A stretch of DNA of 64,000 nt from Xanthomonas sontii. GTDB lineage: Bacteria; Pseudomonadota; Gammaproteobacteria; Xanthomonadales; Xanthomonadaceae. Positions 10,139 through 20,605 of the stretch are shown piece by piece. Location of the stretch: the NCBI RefSeq assembly GCF_040529055.1, contig NZ_CP132342.1:1920001-1984000 (forward strand), written 5' to 3'. Positions within the stretch are counted from its first letter, which is position 1. Every line of letters starts with the position of its first letter. Made by a program: the position numbers and the translations under genes. Below the pieces are notes generated by a model. It ran no database searches, was not told the origin of the DNA, and saw only the letters and a list, made by a program, of their open reading frames with translations.

Positions 10139-12994
10139 ATGAACCTTCGCACTCCCGCAGTGCGGCTGGGCTTGCTGCCCGCCAGCATCGCGATCGCGTT
10201 GACGCCGGCGATTGCCGGCGCGCAAGAAGCCGCCGCCTCGTCCACCACCACGCTGGACCGGATCGAAATCACCGGTTCGCGCATCCGTAGCGCCGACGTC
10301 GAAACCCAGCAGCCGATCCTGACCCTGGACCGCCAGGCGCTGGAGCGCCAGGGCTACACCTCGGTCGCCGACGTGCTGCAGAACCTGACCTCGGCCGGTT
10401 CCCCGGCGATCTCGCGCGCCGATGCGCTAGCGTCCGGCGAAAACGTCGGCGGCTACTACGTCGACCTGCGCAACCTCGGTGCCGCGCGCACCCTGGTGCT
10501 GCTGAACGGCAAGCGCCTGGGCGCGACCACCTCCGGCCTGCAGGACCTGAGCCAGGTCCCGATGGCGGCGATCGAGCGCATCGAAGTGCTGAAGGACGGC
10601 GCCTCGTCGATCTACGGTTCCGATGCCATTGCCGGCGTGGTCAACATCATCACCCGCAAGCGCTTCGACGGCGCCGAAGTCTCGGCCGAGTTCGGCCAGT
10701 TCGGCGAAGGCGACGGCAAGACCTCGCAGTACTCCTTCACCATCGGCACCCAGGGCGAGCGCGGTGGCGTGGCGCTGACCGCCGAGTACTCCAAGCAGGA
10801 TCCGGTGTTCGCCAAGAACCGTTGGTTCAGCCGCGACGGCAGCCGTGGTCCGAACTCCACCCCGAGCAGCTGGAGCCCGATCAGCCAGAACGGCAGCTGG
10901 TGCAACCCGCTGACCGTGGACTGTTCCGATCCGAACGTGGCGGTGTGGCAGACCCTGAACCAGGGCGGCAACCCGAACAATCCGGCCGACTACCACCCGC
11001 TGACGGCGGCCGAGCGCGCCAACTCCAACCAGCAGATGATGGTGCAGACCGGCATCGAGCGTAAGTCGGTGTTCGCCAATGCCAACTACGACCTGACCGA
11101 CTCGATCGTCTTCAACGCCGACGTGCTCTACAACGAGCGCACCACCGATCAGCAGATCGCCGGCTATCCGTACCAGTCGGCCGCGTTCGGCACCCCGCTG
11201 GCCGGCGACAGCGCGTTCAACCCGATCGGCCAGGACATCGACTTCCGCCGCCGCCTCTGGGAAGTGCCGCGTACCACCGAGAGCAAGCTGAAGACCACGC
11301 GCTTCGCGCCGACCATCAGCGGCTCCTTCGAGTTCGCCGACAAGAGCTGGGACTGGGACGTCGGTGCGCTGTGGAACCGCAACGAGAGCACCAAGACCGG
11401 TCACGGCGACATGAGCCTGATCGCGGCGCGCCAGGCGCTGGGTTCGTCCTTCATCAACGCCAACGGCGTCGCCCAGTGCGGCACCGCCGCCGCGCCGGTG
11501 TCGCTGAGCGCCTGCCGCCCGTGGAACCCGCTGCTGCCGTTCGGCGTGGCCGGCCCGGGCTCGCTGGCCGATGCGGACACCCAGGCGTTCCTGTTCCCGT
11601 ACTTCACCGATACCGGCCTGACCAAGACCACCAGCTACACCGCCAACCTGAGCGGCACGCTGGCGACGCTGCCGGCGGGCGACCTCGGCATCGCGGTCGG
11701 CTACGAGCACCGCAAGGAAGAAGGCCGCTTCTCGCCGGACGCCTTCGCGCAGTCGGGTGAGAGCACCGGCCTGGGCGCCAAGACCACCGCCGGCAACTAC
11801 GATCTGGACGAGTTCTACCTCGAGTTGAACGTGCCGATCCTGGCCGACATGGCGTTCGCCAAGCAGCTGACCCTGAACCTGGCCAGCCGCTATTCGGACT
11901 ACAGCAACTTCGGCGACACGGTGAACTCCAAGTTCGGCTTCACCTGGAAGCCGATCGACGAGCTGCTGGTCCGCGGCACCTACGCCGAGGGCTTCCGCGC
12001 CCCGACGATCAGCGATCTGTACGGTGGCCTGAGCAGCAGCTTCGAGTCGTACGTCGATCCGTGCGGCGTGGGCGCGCCGAACAGCGTCAACGGCAATGCG
12101 GCGTGCACCGCGGCCGGCGTGCCGGTCGGCTACACCCAGCTGGGCCAGGGCTACGTGCCGTGCACCACCTATCCGTGCCAGACCCCGGACGAGTTCATCA
12201 GCGGCTCCAACCCGAACCTGCGTCCGGAAACCTCCACCAGCAAGACCGCCGGTCTGGTGTGGAGCCCGCGTTGGGTTCAGGGTCTGGACATCTCGCTGGA
12301 TTGGTACCGCTACGAGATCAAGGACATGATCATCGCCGATAGCGTCGACCGCATCCTGCGCGACTGCTACGTGCTGGGCAATGCCGAGCGCTGCGCCGGC
12401 GTGACCCGCGCCGCCGACGGCCACATCTCGGCGATGACCTACGGCGTGGCCAACCTCGGCCAGATGGAGACCGAAGGCTACGATCTGGGCATCCGCTACC
12501 GTCTGCCGGAAATGGCGTTCGGCAAGATCATGATCGACTGGCAGACCAGCTACGTCAGCAAGTACGACGAAGCCGGCCAGAACGCCGCGGGCGACAACAT
12601 CACGATCGGTCGCGTGGGCGAGCCGGGCATCTTCCGCGTGCGCTCCAACCTGGGCGTGAACTGGACGATGGGCGACTTCGGTGTGAACTACACCCTGCGC
12701 TACTACTCCGGCATGAAGGAAAGCTGCATCTCGCTGGCCACGGACTACTGCGATGCGCCGGACCACTTCGCCAACGGCGAATCCGATCCGCTGCGTCACA
12801 CCGGTTCCAACACCTTCCACGACCTGCAGGTCAACTGGAAGGCGCCGTGGGACGCGACGATCGCCATCGGTGCGAACAACGTGTTCGACCACCGCGGCCC
12901 GCTGATGTACTCGGCGCCGAACAGCAGCTTCGCCTACTACGGCGGCTTCGACATCGGTCGCTACGTGTACATGAAGTACACCCAGCGCTTCTGA
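10139..12994 (+). CDS. TonB-dependent outer-membrane receptor
   Basis: A 951-residue receptor with a signal peptide (LLPASIAIALTPAIAGAQ) and a TonB-box-like stretch LDRIEITGSRI right after it. The plug domain (about residues 55-185) contains VLLNGKRL and IERIEVLKDGASSIYGSDAI, hallmarks of the family, and GVVNIITRK at its end. A long beta-barrel follows, ending in the aromatic terminus YVYMKYTQRF required by the BAM machinery. The start at 10139 has GGAGA five bases upstream. The barrel contains several cysteine pairs in extracellular-loop-like stretches. Substrate is unknown; the adjacent AraC and CadC-like regulators suggest inducible uptake of a nutrient or siderophore. Confidence 0.96.
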   Translation: MNLRTPAVRLGLLPASIAIALTPAIAGAQEAAASSTTTLDRIEITGSRIRSADVETQQPILTLDRQALERQGYTSVADVLQNLTSAGSPAISRADALASGENVGGYYVDLRNLGAARTLVLLNGKRLGATTSGLQDLSQVPMAAIERIEVLKDGASSIYGSDAIAGVVNIITRKRFDGAEVSAEFGQFGEGDGKTSQYSFTIGTQGERGGVALTAEYSKQDPVFAKNRWFSRDGSRGPNSTPSSWSPISQNGSWCNPLTVDCSDPNVAVWQTLNQGGNPNNPADYHPLTAAERANSNQQMMVQTGIERKSVFANANYDLTDSIVFNADVLYNERTTDQQIAGYPYQSAAFGTPLAGDSAFNPIGQDIDFRRRLWEVPRTTESKLKTTRFAPTISGSFEFADKSWDWDVGALWNRNESTKTGHGDMSLIAARQALGSSFINANGVAQCGTAAAPVSLSACRPWNPLLPFGVAGPGSLADADTQAFLFPYFTDTGLTKTTSYTANLSGTLATLPAGDLGIAVGYEHRKEEGRFSPDAFAQSGESTGLGAKTTAGNYDLDEFYLELNVPILADMAFAKQLTLNLASRYSDYSNFGDTVNSKFGFTWKPIDELLVRGTYAEGFRAPTISDLYGGLSSSFESYVDPCGVGAPNSVNGNAACTAAGVPVGYTQLGQGYVPCTTYPCQTPDEFISGSNPNLRPETSTSKTAGLVWSPRWVQGLDISLDWYRYEIKDMIIADSVDRILRDCYVLGNAERCAGVTRAADGHISAMTYGVANLGQMETEGYDLGIRYRLPEMAFGKIMIDWQTSYVSKYDEAGQNAAGDNITIGRVGEPGIFRVRSNLGVNWTMGDFGVNYTLRYYSGMKESCISLATDYCDAPDHFANGESDPLRHTGSNTFHDLQVNWKAPWDATIAIGANNVFDHRGPLMYSAPNSSFAYYGGFDIGRYVYMKYTQRF

Positions 12995-13016
12995 TCGAGC
13001 TGTTTGCGTGACACGA

Positions 13017-13043
13017 AGACGGGCCGCAAGGCCCGTCTTTTTT
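13017..13043 (+). terminator. Intrinsic terminator after the TonB-dependent receptor
   Basis: GACGGGCC, loop GCAA, GGCCCGTC and a run of seven Ts form a textbook rho-independent terminator about 25 bases after the receptor stop codon. Confidence 0.93.
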
Positions 13044-13241
13044 TGTTCACCCAACTGAGGGGAGACAGGCACACGGCCAACCCGATAAGGTTGGGGTTGT
13101 CGAGACAGCCGCGACGGCGCCTACGTTTTCCTCAAGATCCGCGCCGTCTTGCCTGATGTTGAGGGGAACATCTTTGATTTCTGGTATGAGCGCGGCGGCC
13201 CGCCTGGGCAATGTGTCGCCGTGCCCATGGCGGCTACCGTT

Positions 13242-14036
13242 CTACCAAAGCAATCGGTTGAGGCTGGCGTACTCGATGCCAGCGCGGGGCACGCTGGAAA
13301 AGTTGCCGGCTAGGAAGTCTTCGACACTGTTCACGCCGGCACCGAAAGCGTGCTGGAACAGCGCCGGGCCTGCGCTGATCCGACGCACACCGGCCTCGCG
13401 CAATGCCAGCAGCGACGGTAGCCCGGGAACCGTCATTACGTTGAGCGGCATCGCGACCTTTGCCGCGATCTCGGCAATTTCCTTGATATCGGTGATGCCT
13501 GGCACGAAGCCGCCGTCTGCACCTGCGTCCCGGTAGCAAGACAAGCGATGGATCGCCATGTCCACCGCATCACGCCCGGAAGCGAGGCCGCGCAAGTAAA
13601 CGTCGGTGCGTGCGTTGATGAACAGCGGCGTGTCGCCGAGAGCCTGACGGGCCATGCGGATCTTCTCCATCAACAGCTCGGGCGTACCTGCACCATCTTC
13701 CAGATTGATCCCAACCGCACCGATGGCCGCGATTTCCTTCGCCAGCTCCGCCACGGCGTGCGGGTCGTCGCTATAACCGTCCTCCAGATCGATACTGACC
13801 GGAACTGACGAGACACGGGCAATGGCGCGTACCTGATGCAATAGTGCATCGAGCGGTAGTGCACCGCCATCGGCATAGCCGCAAGCCCAGGCCAGAGCCG
13901 CACTGCTGGTACCGATAGCTGGAGCGCCTGCCCGTTGCCAGAGTGCTGCGCTGACGGCATCCCAAGCGTTGGCGATTAACAGGGGGGTGTTGGTGCGATG
14001 AAGGTCTAAAAACCTGAAAAAAACGGGTGCGCTCAT
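13242..14036 (-). CDS. Isocitrate lyase/PEP mutase superfamily protein
   Basis: A 264-residue enzyme of the ICL/PEPM superfamily, which cleaves or forms C-C or C-P bonds next to a carboxylate. Visible motifs are LIANAWDAVSAALW near the N-terminus, the metal-site signature DLEDGYSDD, GINLEDG, and INARTDVYLRG. The length fits the short oxaloacetate-decarboxylase/PEP-mutase-like members. The start at 14036 has TAAGG about nine bases upstream; longer upstream starts exist. GC content and codon choice are visibly lower than in neighbours, and an IS21 remnant lies upstream, so transfer is likely. The exact substrate cannot be assigned; the KKCG-type loop of true isocitrate lyases is absent. Confidence 0.88.
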   Translation of the reverse strand: MSAPVFFRFLDLHRTNTPLLIANAWDAVSAALWQRAGAPAIGTSSAALAWACGYADGGALPLDALLHQVRAIARVSSVPVSIDLEDGYSDDPHAVAELAKEIAAIGAVGINLEDGAGTPELLMEKIRMARQALGDTPLFINARTDVYLRGLASGRDAVDMAIHRLSCYRDAGADGGFVPGITDIKEIAEIAAKVAMPLNVMTVPGLPSLLALREAGVRRISAGPALFQHAFGAGVNSVEDFLAGNFSSVPRAGIEYASLNRLLW

Positions 14037-14239
14037 GACGTGTTGCCTTAGGCGGGCGAGTGGCCGAAATGTGGCATCGGCCGCGCTAAGTGTCTTGCCA
14101 TTTTCGGACATCAACCTCGACAAACCGAAACCTTACCTAAGGCTTGAACTAGGTCAACTTGGCCGCGCCAGCGGACAAGCTCGGCTTGAATGCATCATCA
14201 GGCAACTGCACTTGTAGCTGTCCTATGCGATTGACGGGG

Positions 14240-14530
14240 CATGCCACCACCGGGCAGACCGCGGACACGTGTTGGCGCGAGTGCACCAGCGTGTCGTGCT
14301 GCCGCTGCAACGCCTGCAGCATCCGCTCTCGGTGTACGAGGCCTTGCTGGACATGGCGCGATGGGCCTGCAGCACGAGCGTATCGCCGAGGTGTACGAGC
14401 AACGCAAGCTTCACCGGGCTGGGCAGTGACTGGCCGGCTCTGGTGCAGCAAGCGGTGCGCGAGGGCGCCCGCTTCGCCGACTTCTCCTGGAGCTGCGCTC
14501 GCGAGCGGGCGACGCGCGCCACGGTCGGGC
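14240..14530 (+). pseudogene. IS21-family remnant (end of istA, start of istB, frameshifted)
   Basis: A short stretch reads as the 5' part of an IstB-type ATPase. An ATG at 14361 gives MGLQHERIAEVYEQRKL, then a stop at 14427. The next frame continues with DWPALVQQAVREGARFADF and later RATRAT. IstB proteins start in this way (LQHERIAE..., then WPALAQQAAREE-like and FADFLE). Just upstream, overlapping, PLSVYEALLDMA resembles the end of an IstA transposase, which normally overlaps istB. Both genes are truncated and shifted, so the element is dead. It lies between the lower-GC gene at 13242 and the HDOD gene. Confidence 0.55.
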
Positions 14531-15646
14531 TCAGGCCGAGGTCAGTCCCATCAGGTTCTCGGCATGCTCGCGCCAGCTCGGCAGCTTGTTGAGCATGCCG
14601 GTCTTGGAGAGGTACTCCTCGTCGACCTCCGAGCCGCTGGCCAGCGCCATCGCCACGTGCACCGCGCCGGTGACCCAGAAGCTGCGGGTGCTGGAACGCT
14701 GCGGCTGGCGATGGAAGGCCACCGCCTCGATGATCGGCATCGGCAGGCCCCACAGGCCCAGCAGGTAGGCACCGGCTTCGGCGTGGCCCGGCCGGGTGTC
14801 GTTGGCATCGGTGGGCGGCTCGCGCTCGTCGCGCACGCCCGGCAGCAGCAGGCCGATGTCGGCCAGCAGCGCCGCGGTCGAACCGAGTTCGACGCTGGAA
14901 GCCGGCAGCATCTTCGCGGCCAGCTTGGACGCCAGCAGCGAGCGCTGCTGCAGCGCGTTGCGCTCGGTGTTGGACAGCGCCTGCACCGAGAACACTTCGC
15001 TGGCCAGGACCAAGTCGCGCAGGGTGGCGGTGCCCAGCCGGGTCACGGCGGTGCGCAGGTCGGAAATGGTGCGGCCGTTGGAGAAGAACGCCGAATTGCA
15101 CAGCTGCAGCACCTTGGCCGCGATCGCCGGGTCGGCCGAGACTAGCTTGGCCAGGTCGGCGGCGTTGCTGCCTTCGTCCTGCTCCAGCGCGTGCATCAGG
15201 CTCAGGTACAGATGCGGCGGCGAGGGCAGCTTCTCGATGCGGCCGATGCTGGAACGCAGGCGCGGGTTGCCCAGCAGTTCCTGCAGTTCCTCCAGGCTGG
15301 TGACCGCCTCCAGCAGCATTTCGGGGGACAGCGGCAGCGGCAGGAACCGGTGGGCCACGCCGATGATCCGCGCCGGCGGCGCGCGATTGCTCTGTTCGGC
15401 CTCGATCAGCGCGATGCGGATGGTTTCCGGGCTCAGCGTGCGGATCTGGCCGAGCAGGGTGGCGGTGGTCAGGTCCGGCAGCGTCGGCGCGGCGATCACC
15501 GCATCCAGGCGCACCGTGGCCGCCGCGGCGATCGCGGCATTGCCGTCGGCAACACTCTGGACCTGCCAGTCGTCGCCAAGATCGCGAATGTATTCAGTGA
15601 CTTCGGACGGAAGGCTGGCTTCGTCGCCGACGAACAGGATGCGCAA
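14531..15646 (-). CDS. HDOD-domain protein with receiver-like N-terminus
   Basis: A 371-residue signalling protein. Residues 1-115 have a response-regulator-like alpha/beta pattern (RILFVGDEASLPSEVTEYI, and RLDAVIAAPTLPD where the phospho-Asp would be, apparently degenerate). Residues about 140-330 form the HDOD domain, a metal-free HD-like helical domain (LPSPPHLYLSLMHALEQDEG, SADPAIAAKVLQLCNSAFF, AVTRLGTATLRDLVLASEVF). I choose a TTG start at 15646 because GGGGGA precedes it and RILFVGDE is the natural domain start. HDOD proteins act in second-messenger, motility and chemotaxis signalling. Partner unknown. Confidence 0.88.
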   Translation of the reverse strand: MRILFVGDEASLPSEVTEYIRDLGDDWQVQSVADGNAAIAAAATVRLDAVIAAPTLPDLTTATLLGQIRTLSPETIRIALIEAEQSNRAPPARIIGVAHRFLPLPLSPEMLLEAVTSLEELQELLGNPRLRSSIGRIEKLPSPPHLYLSLMHALEQDEGSNAADLAKLVSADPAIAAKVLQLCNSAFFSNGRTISDLRTAVTRLGTATLRDLVLASEVFSVQALSNTERNALQQRSLLASKLAAKMLPASSVELGSTAALLADIGLLLPGVRDEREPPTDANDTRPGHAEAGAYLLGLWGLPMPIIEAVAFHRQPQRSSTRSFWVTGAVHVAMALASGSEVDEEYLSKTGMLNKLPSWREHAENLMGLTSA

Positions 15647-15804
15647 GAGACTGTCCCCCAAGAAGAGCCGGATCGCGGACGGACCGGGCTCGGTGATGCC
15701 ATGGCGCAATGTACCGCAAACCCCGAAGGGCGGCGCCCCGGCAACGGCAAAACGTGAAACGGATCAGCCACGGCGGGGCGGCGGCGCCCCGCCGTGGCGG
15801 CGGC

Positions 15805-16338
15805 TCAGGCGCCGGCTTCGAAGCGGGTCACGGACTCGCGCAGGATGCGCTTGGCTTCCTCGGCGTTGCCCCAGCCGTCGAGCTTGACCCACTTGCCCTT
15901 CTCCAGGTCCTTGTAGTGCTCGAAGAAGTGGCCGATGCGCTCCATCCAGTGGCCGGACACCTGGGTGATGTCCTCGATGTGCGCATAGCCCTGGAACACC
16001 TTGGCCACCGGCACCGCCAGGATCTTCTCGTCGCTGCCGGCCTCGTCGCTCATCTTCAGCACGCCGACCGGGCGGCAGCGCACCACGCAGCCGGGCACCA
16101 GCGGCAGCGGCAGCACCACCAGCACGTCGGCCGGGTCGCCGTCGCCGCACAGGGTATTGGGCACGTAGCCGTAGTTGCACGGGTAGCGCATGGGGGTGGA
16201 GAGGATGCGGTCGACGAAGATGGCGCCGCTGGCCTTGTCCACTTCGTACTTGACCGGCTCGGAATCCTTCGGGATTTCGATGACGACGTTGATTTCTTCC
16301 GGCAGGTTCTTGCCGGAGGTGACCAGTTCCAGACCCAT
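15805..16338 (-). CDS. ppa: Inorganic pyrophosphatase (family I)
   Basis: A 177-residue soluble Mg2+-dependent enzyme that splits pyrophosphate to two phosphates in the cytoplasm. The family I signature DGDPADVLV (about residues 66-74) provides metal-binding aspartates. The conserved MRYPCNYGYVPNT, GHWMERIGHFFEHYKDLE and KWVKLDGWG are present. GGAG sits eight bases before the ATG. The length matches the bacterial enzyme. Its location less than 1 kb from the membrane H+-pyrophosphatase and 4.3 kb from the PPi-dependent phosphofructokinase is notable, because the three compete for the same substrate. Confidence 0.98.
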   Translation of the reverse strand: MGLELVTSGKNLPEEINVVIEIPKDSEPVKYEVDKASGAIFVDRILSTPMRYPCNYGYVPNTLCGDGDPADVLVVLPLPLVPGCVVRCRPVGVLKMSDEAGSDEKILAVPVAKVFQGYAHIEDITQVSGHWMERIGHFFEHYKDLEKGKWVKLDGWGNAEEAKRILRESVTRFEAGA

Positions 16339-16536
16339 GCGCTAGCTCCAGTGGAGTGGCTTCTAAAGAGGCAGGCATTCTAGTCGGTTGGCTGTTGCAA
16401 TGCAGCGCACGGCGGTTCGGAGGATTCCTACAGCGGTTTCAGACTCCATACCGGCCCGCATGGGGCGCATTCCGATGGTGCCGGAATCGGGCGGCGGCGA
16501 TCCTGTGGCCACTGTCCCCACCCAAGGAGCAAGACG

Positions 16537-17025
16537 ATGAACGGAATCCGGCAATCGATGCTGCCGCTGCTGGCGGTGCTGGTCCTGGCTTGCGGCGCTG
16601 CGCAGGCGCAGCAGGCGCAACCGGCCTACGTGGATGCGATGGACTATCCCGCCCCGGGCGAGGGCTGGGAGGCGTTCGCCGACCTGGAGCGACGATTGGC
16701 GCACGACTTCGACCAGCTCTGCGGCGACACCTTCTGCGAAGGCGACTACAGCGACTACCGGCCGCTGCGCTATCGCTGCTCGGTGCGCCAGCGCGACGGG
16801 GTGATCGGGGAGTGCATCTGGAGCTTCGGCGCCAGCGAGGCCAGTATCGATGCGGACACCGGCCGGGTCGTGGTCGATGCGCGGCTATGGCACTGCCGGA
16901 CCCCGCTGCAGCCGCAGACCCGGCTGCACGCGCTGTATGCGGCGCTGTCGGGCGAGCGGCCGCTGTTCGCGCCGCTGCCGCACAGCGAGCACAGCATCAA
17001 CGACGGCCTGATCGACTGCCTGTAG
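16537..17025 (+). CDS. Secreted cysteine-containing hypothetical protein
   Basis: A 162-residue protein with a clear signal peptide (MLPLLAVLVLACGAAQAQQ, cleavage after AQA). AGGAG precedes the ATG. The mature part contains six cysteines (for example QLCGDTFCEGDYSDY, RYRCSVRQ, GECIW, WHCRTP and DCL at the very end), suggesting disulfide-bonded folding in the periplasm. I recognise no domain. It lies between ppa and hppA, and convergent with hppA, so a role in pyrophosphate metabolism should not be assumed. Confidence 0.8.
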   Translation: MNGIRQSMLPLLAVLVLACGAAQAQQAQPAYVDAMDYPAPGEGWEAFADLERRLAHDFDQLCGDTFCEGDYSDYRPLRYRCSVRQRDGVIGECIWSFGASEASIDADTGRVVVDARLWHCRTPLQPQTRLHALYAALSGERPLFAPLPHSEHSINDGLIDCL

Positions 17026-17081
17026 CGGCAAAGGACGCGCAGCAGGCGCCGGCATGTCGCCGATGCCCGCTGCGCGTGTGG

Positions 17082-19109
<2,028 letters not shown>

Positions 19110-19366
19110 GACCCCTCCCAAGGATGTGGATGGCGCCCAAGCGCTGGACATACCGGGGGATCACACCGTAGGAGCTGAAGCATGCAACGACTCCGCGGCC
19201 ACAACGCGCGCCGCTGGTGCGTATCGCAATGTCATCTGGCCTGAACGTGGGCGAGTATGCGCCTGCCTCCGTGATGCCGCCAGCGACCAGGCAGGGCGTC
19301 TCACTTTTGGCGTGCGGTTCAGTCTGTGCGTGGCAGCGTGGCGCATCGCCTCCCAGGAGCCCTCCG

Positions 19367-19906
19367 ATGCAATCGACGATTTCCCCAAGGCTGCGCGCAC
19401 GCGCCTCGATCCTGGCCCTCGGCCTGTGTGCGCTGGCGCCGCTGGCCGCTGCAGCCGCCGACCCGACCCCGGAACTGCAGCGCCCGGCCAGCGCGCCGCA
19501 GGCGGTGGGCGTGGTGCATACCATCCGTCAGATCCCCGAGGCCTGCGTGCGCTTCGAGGGCGAGTACACCGGCGATGCGGCGCAGCCCTACCGCTTCTCC
19601 GCGGTGCGCAGCAGCCCGACCTGCCAGCCGCGCGCCAGGCTGGTCGAGTTCGACCAGGCCAAGCCCAGCGAGGCCACCGGTTGGAAGTTCAACGATCTGA
19701 TCCGCGTGCCCAGCGCCGCCTGTCCGTCGCAGCAGGCGGTGGTGCGGGTGTGGCGCAAGCCGGTGGCGCTGAACACCGAGCGCGATGGCCAGGGCCAGTC
19801 GCGGATCTATCTGGAAGAGGCCAAGCAGCAGGCGGCCGCCGGCAAGGTCCCGCAGGTGCCGCAGTTCACCGCGCAGATGACGGTGGAAGGCAAGGCCTGC
19901 CGCTGA
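19367..19906 (+). CDS. Secreted hypothetical protein
   Basis: A 179-residue protein with a signal peptide (ASILALGLCALAPLAAAAAD). The start at 19367 has AGGAG eight bases upstream, and is preferred over the in-frame ATG at 19217. The mature protein has a few cysteines (EACVRFEG, SSPTCQP, AACPSQ, KACR at the end) and no transmembrane segments. No known domain was recognised. It is divergent from hppA, with 257 bases between the starts. Confidence 0.75.
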   Translation: MQSTISPRLRARASILALGLCALAPLAAAAADPTPELQRPASAPQAVGVVHTIRQIPEACVRFEGEYTGDAAQPYRFSAVRSSPTCQPRARLVEFDQAKPSEATGWKFNDLIRVPSAACPSQQAVVRVWRKPVALNTERDGQGQSRIYLEEAKQQAAAGKVPQVPQFTAQMTVEGKACR

Positions 19907-20151
19907 GCGGGAGGATTGTCGAGCCGCCTCGGCCGTCACGCCTGCATCGCGCAGGCAGGGCGGCTGCGATCGGCGGTACGTATGCGCGACGGTGATGTGG
20001 CTGTCGTCAGGCCGCACAGGCACGGGGCGCATGCGATCCCTGGATGCCTGCGTAAAGCAGGATCCAGGACAGGCTTGGCGGCTTTGCGCTTTGCGTTGCT
20101 GTCGCAGTTCTTGACCGTCGCCGATCCGTTGCATGCGGCGCGCGCGGAGCC

Positions 20152-20415
20152 TCAGGTCGGCACGTTGCCGGTATGCCGTCGCCGCCATTCGTCGGCGACG
20201 TCGCCCATGGTCTTGGCGACGCCATTCCTGATCCAGGCCATGAACGCGCGATCGAACGCGAAGCCGTCGCCGCACATGGTCACGAGGAAGCGGCGCACGT
20301 TCTGTGTGTTGCGATAGTGCTCGTCCACCGGCGTCGCACGGGTGATGGGGTCGCTGTGCCAATCGAAGCGCACGTGGCCGGACGCGCTGCTTGGGTCTTC
20401 GTGCGTGTCGCGCAT
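20152..20415 (-). CDS. Small DUF6434-type protein
   Basis: An 87-residue protein, start at 20415 with GAGG eight bases upstream. The core reads FDWHSDPITRATPVDEHYRN, QNVRRFLVTMCGDGFAFDRAFM and GVAKTMGDVADEWRRR. This matches a small domain of unknown function (DUF6434) I recall from diverse bacteria, often associated with SAP-like DNA-binding modules. Function unknown. It is flanked by gene-free stretches of about 245 and 190 bases, in which I see nothing but the palindrome ATGACGTCAT near 20576. Confidence 0.65.
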   Translation of the reverse strand: MRDTHEDPSSASGHVRFDWHSDPITRATPVDEHYRNTQNVRRFLVTMCGDGFAFDRAFMAWIRNGVAKTMGDVADEWRRRHTGNVPT

Positions 20416-20605
20416 CCTGGTGGCCTCGTCTTCTCTGAAGCTGCAGGCAATCCGACATCCGTGGTGGATGCGCCAGGATCCCTGCAGCGTCCTGTCGCGT
20501 CCCCCGATCGTCTGGCGCAGCGCCTGCAGACGCTGGCGCCAACGGCGACATCCCGCGCGCGACGGCATGCGCCGATGACGTCATGCCGATCGTGCGCCCG
20601 CGCTG

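Noticed and set aside
10427..13072. 881-residue minus-strand open frame over the TonB-dependent receptor
   Set aside because: Shadow frame caused by strong third-position GC bias; no recognisable motif.
14035..14217. Small plus-strand frame upstream of the IS21 relic
   Set aside because: Mostly antisense to the start of the ICL/PEPM gene; no ribosome site or domain.
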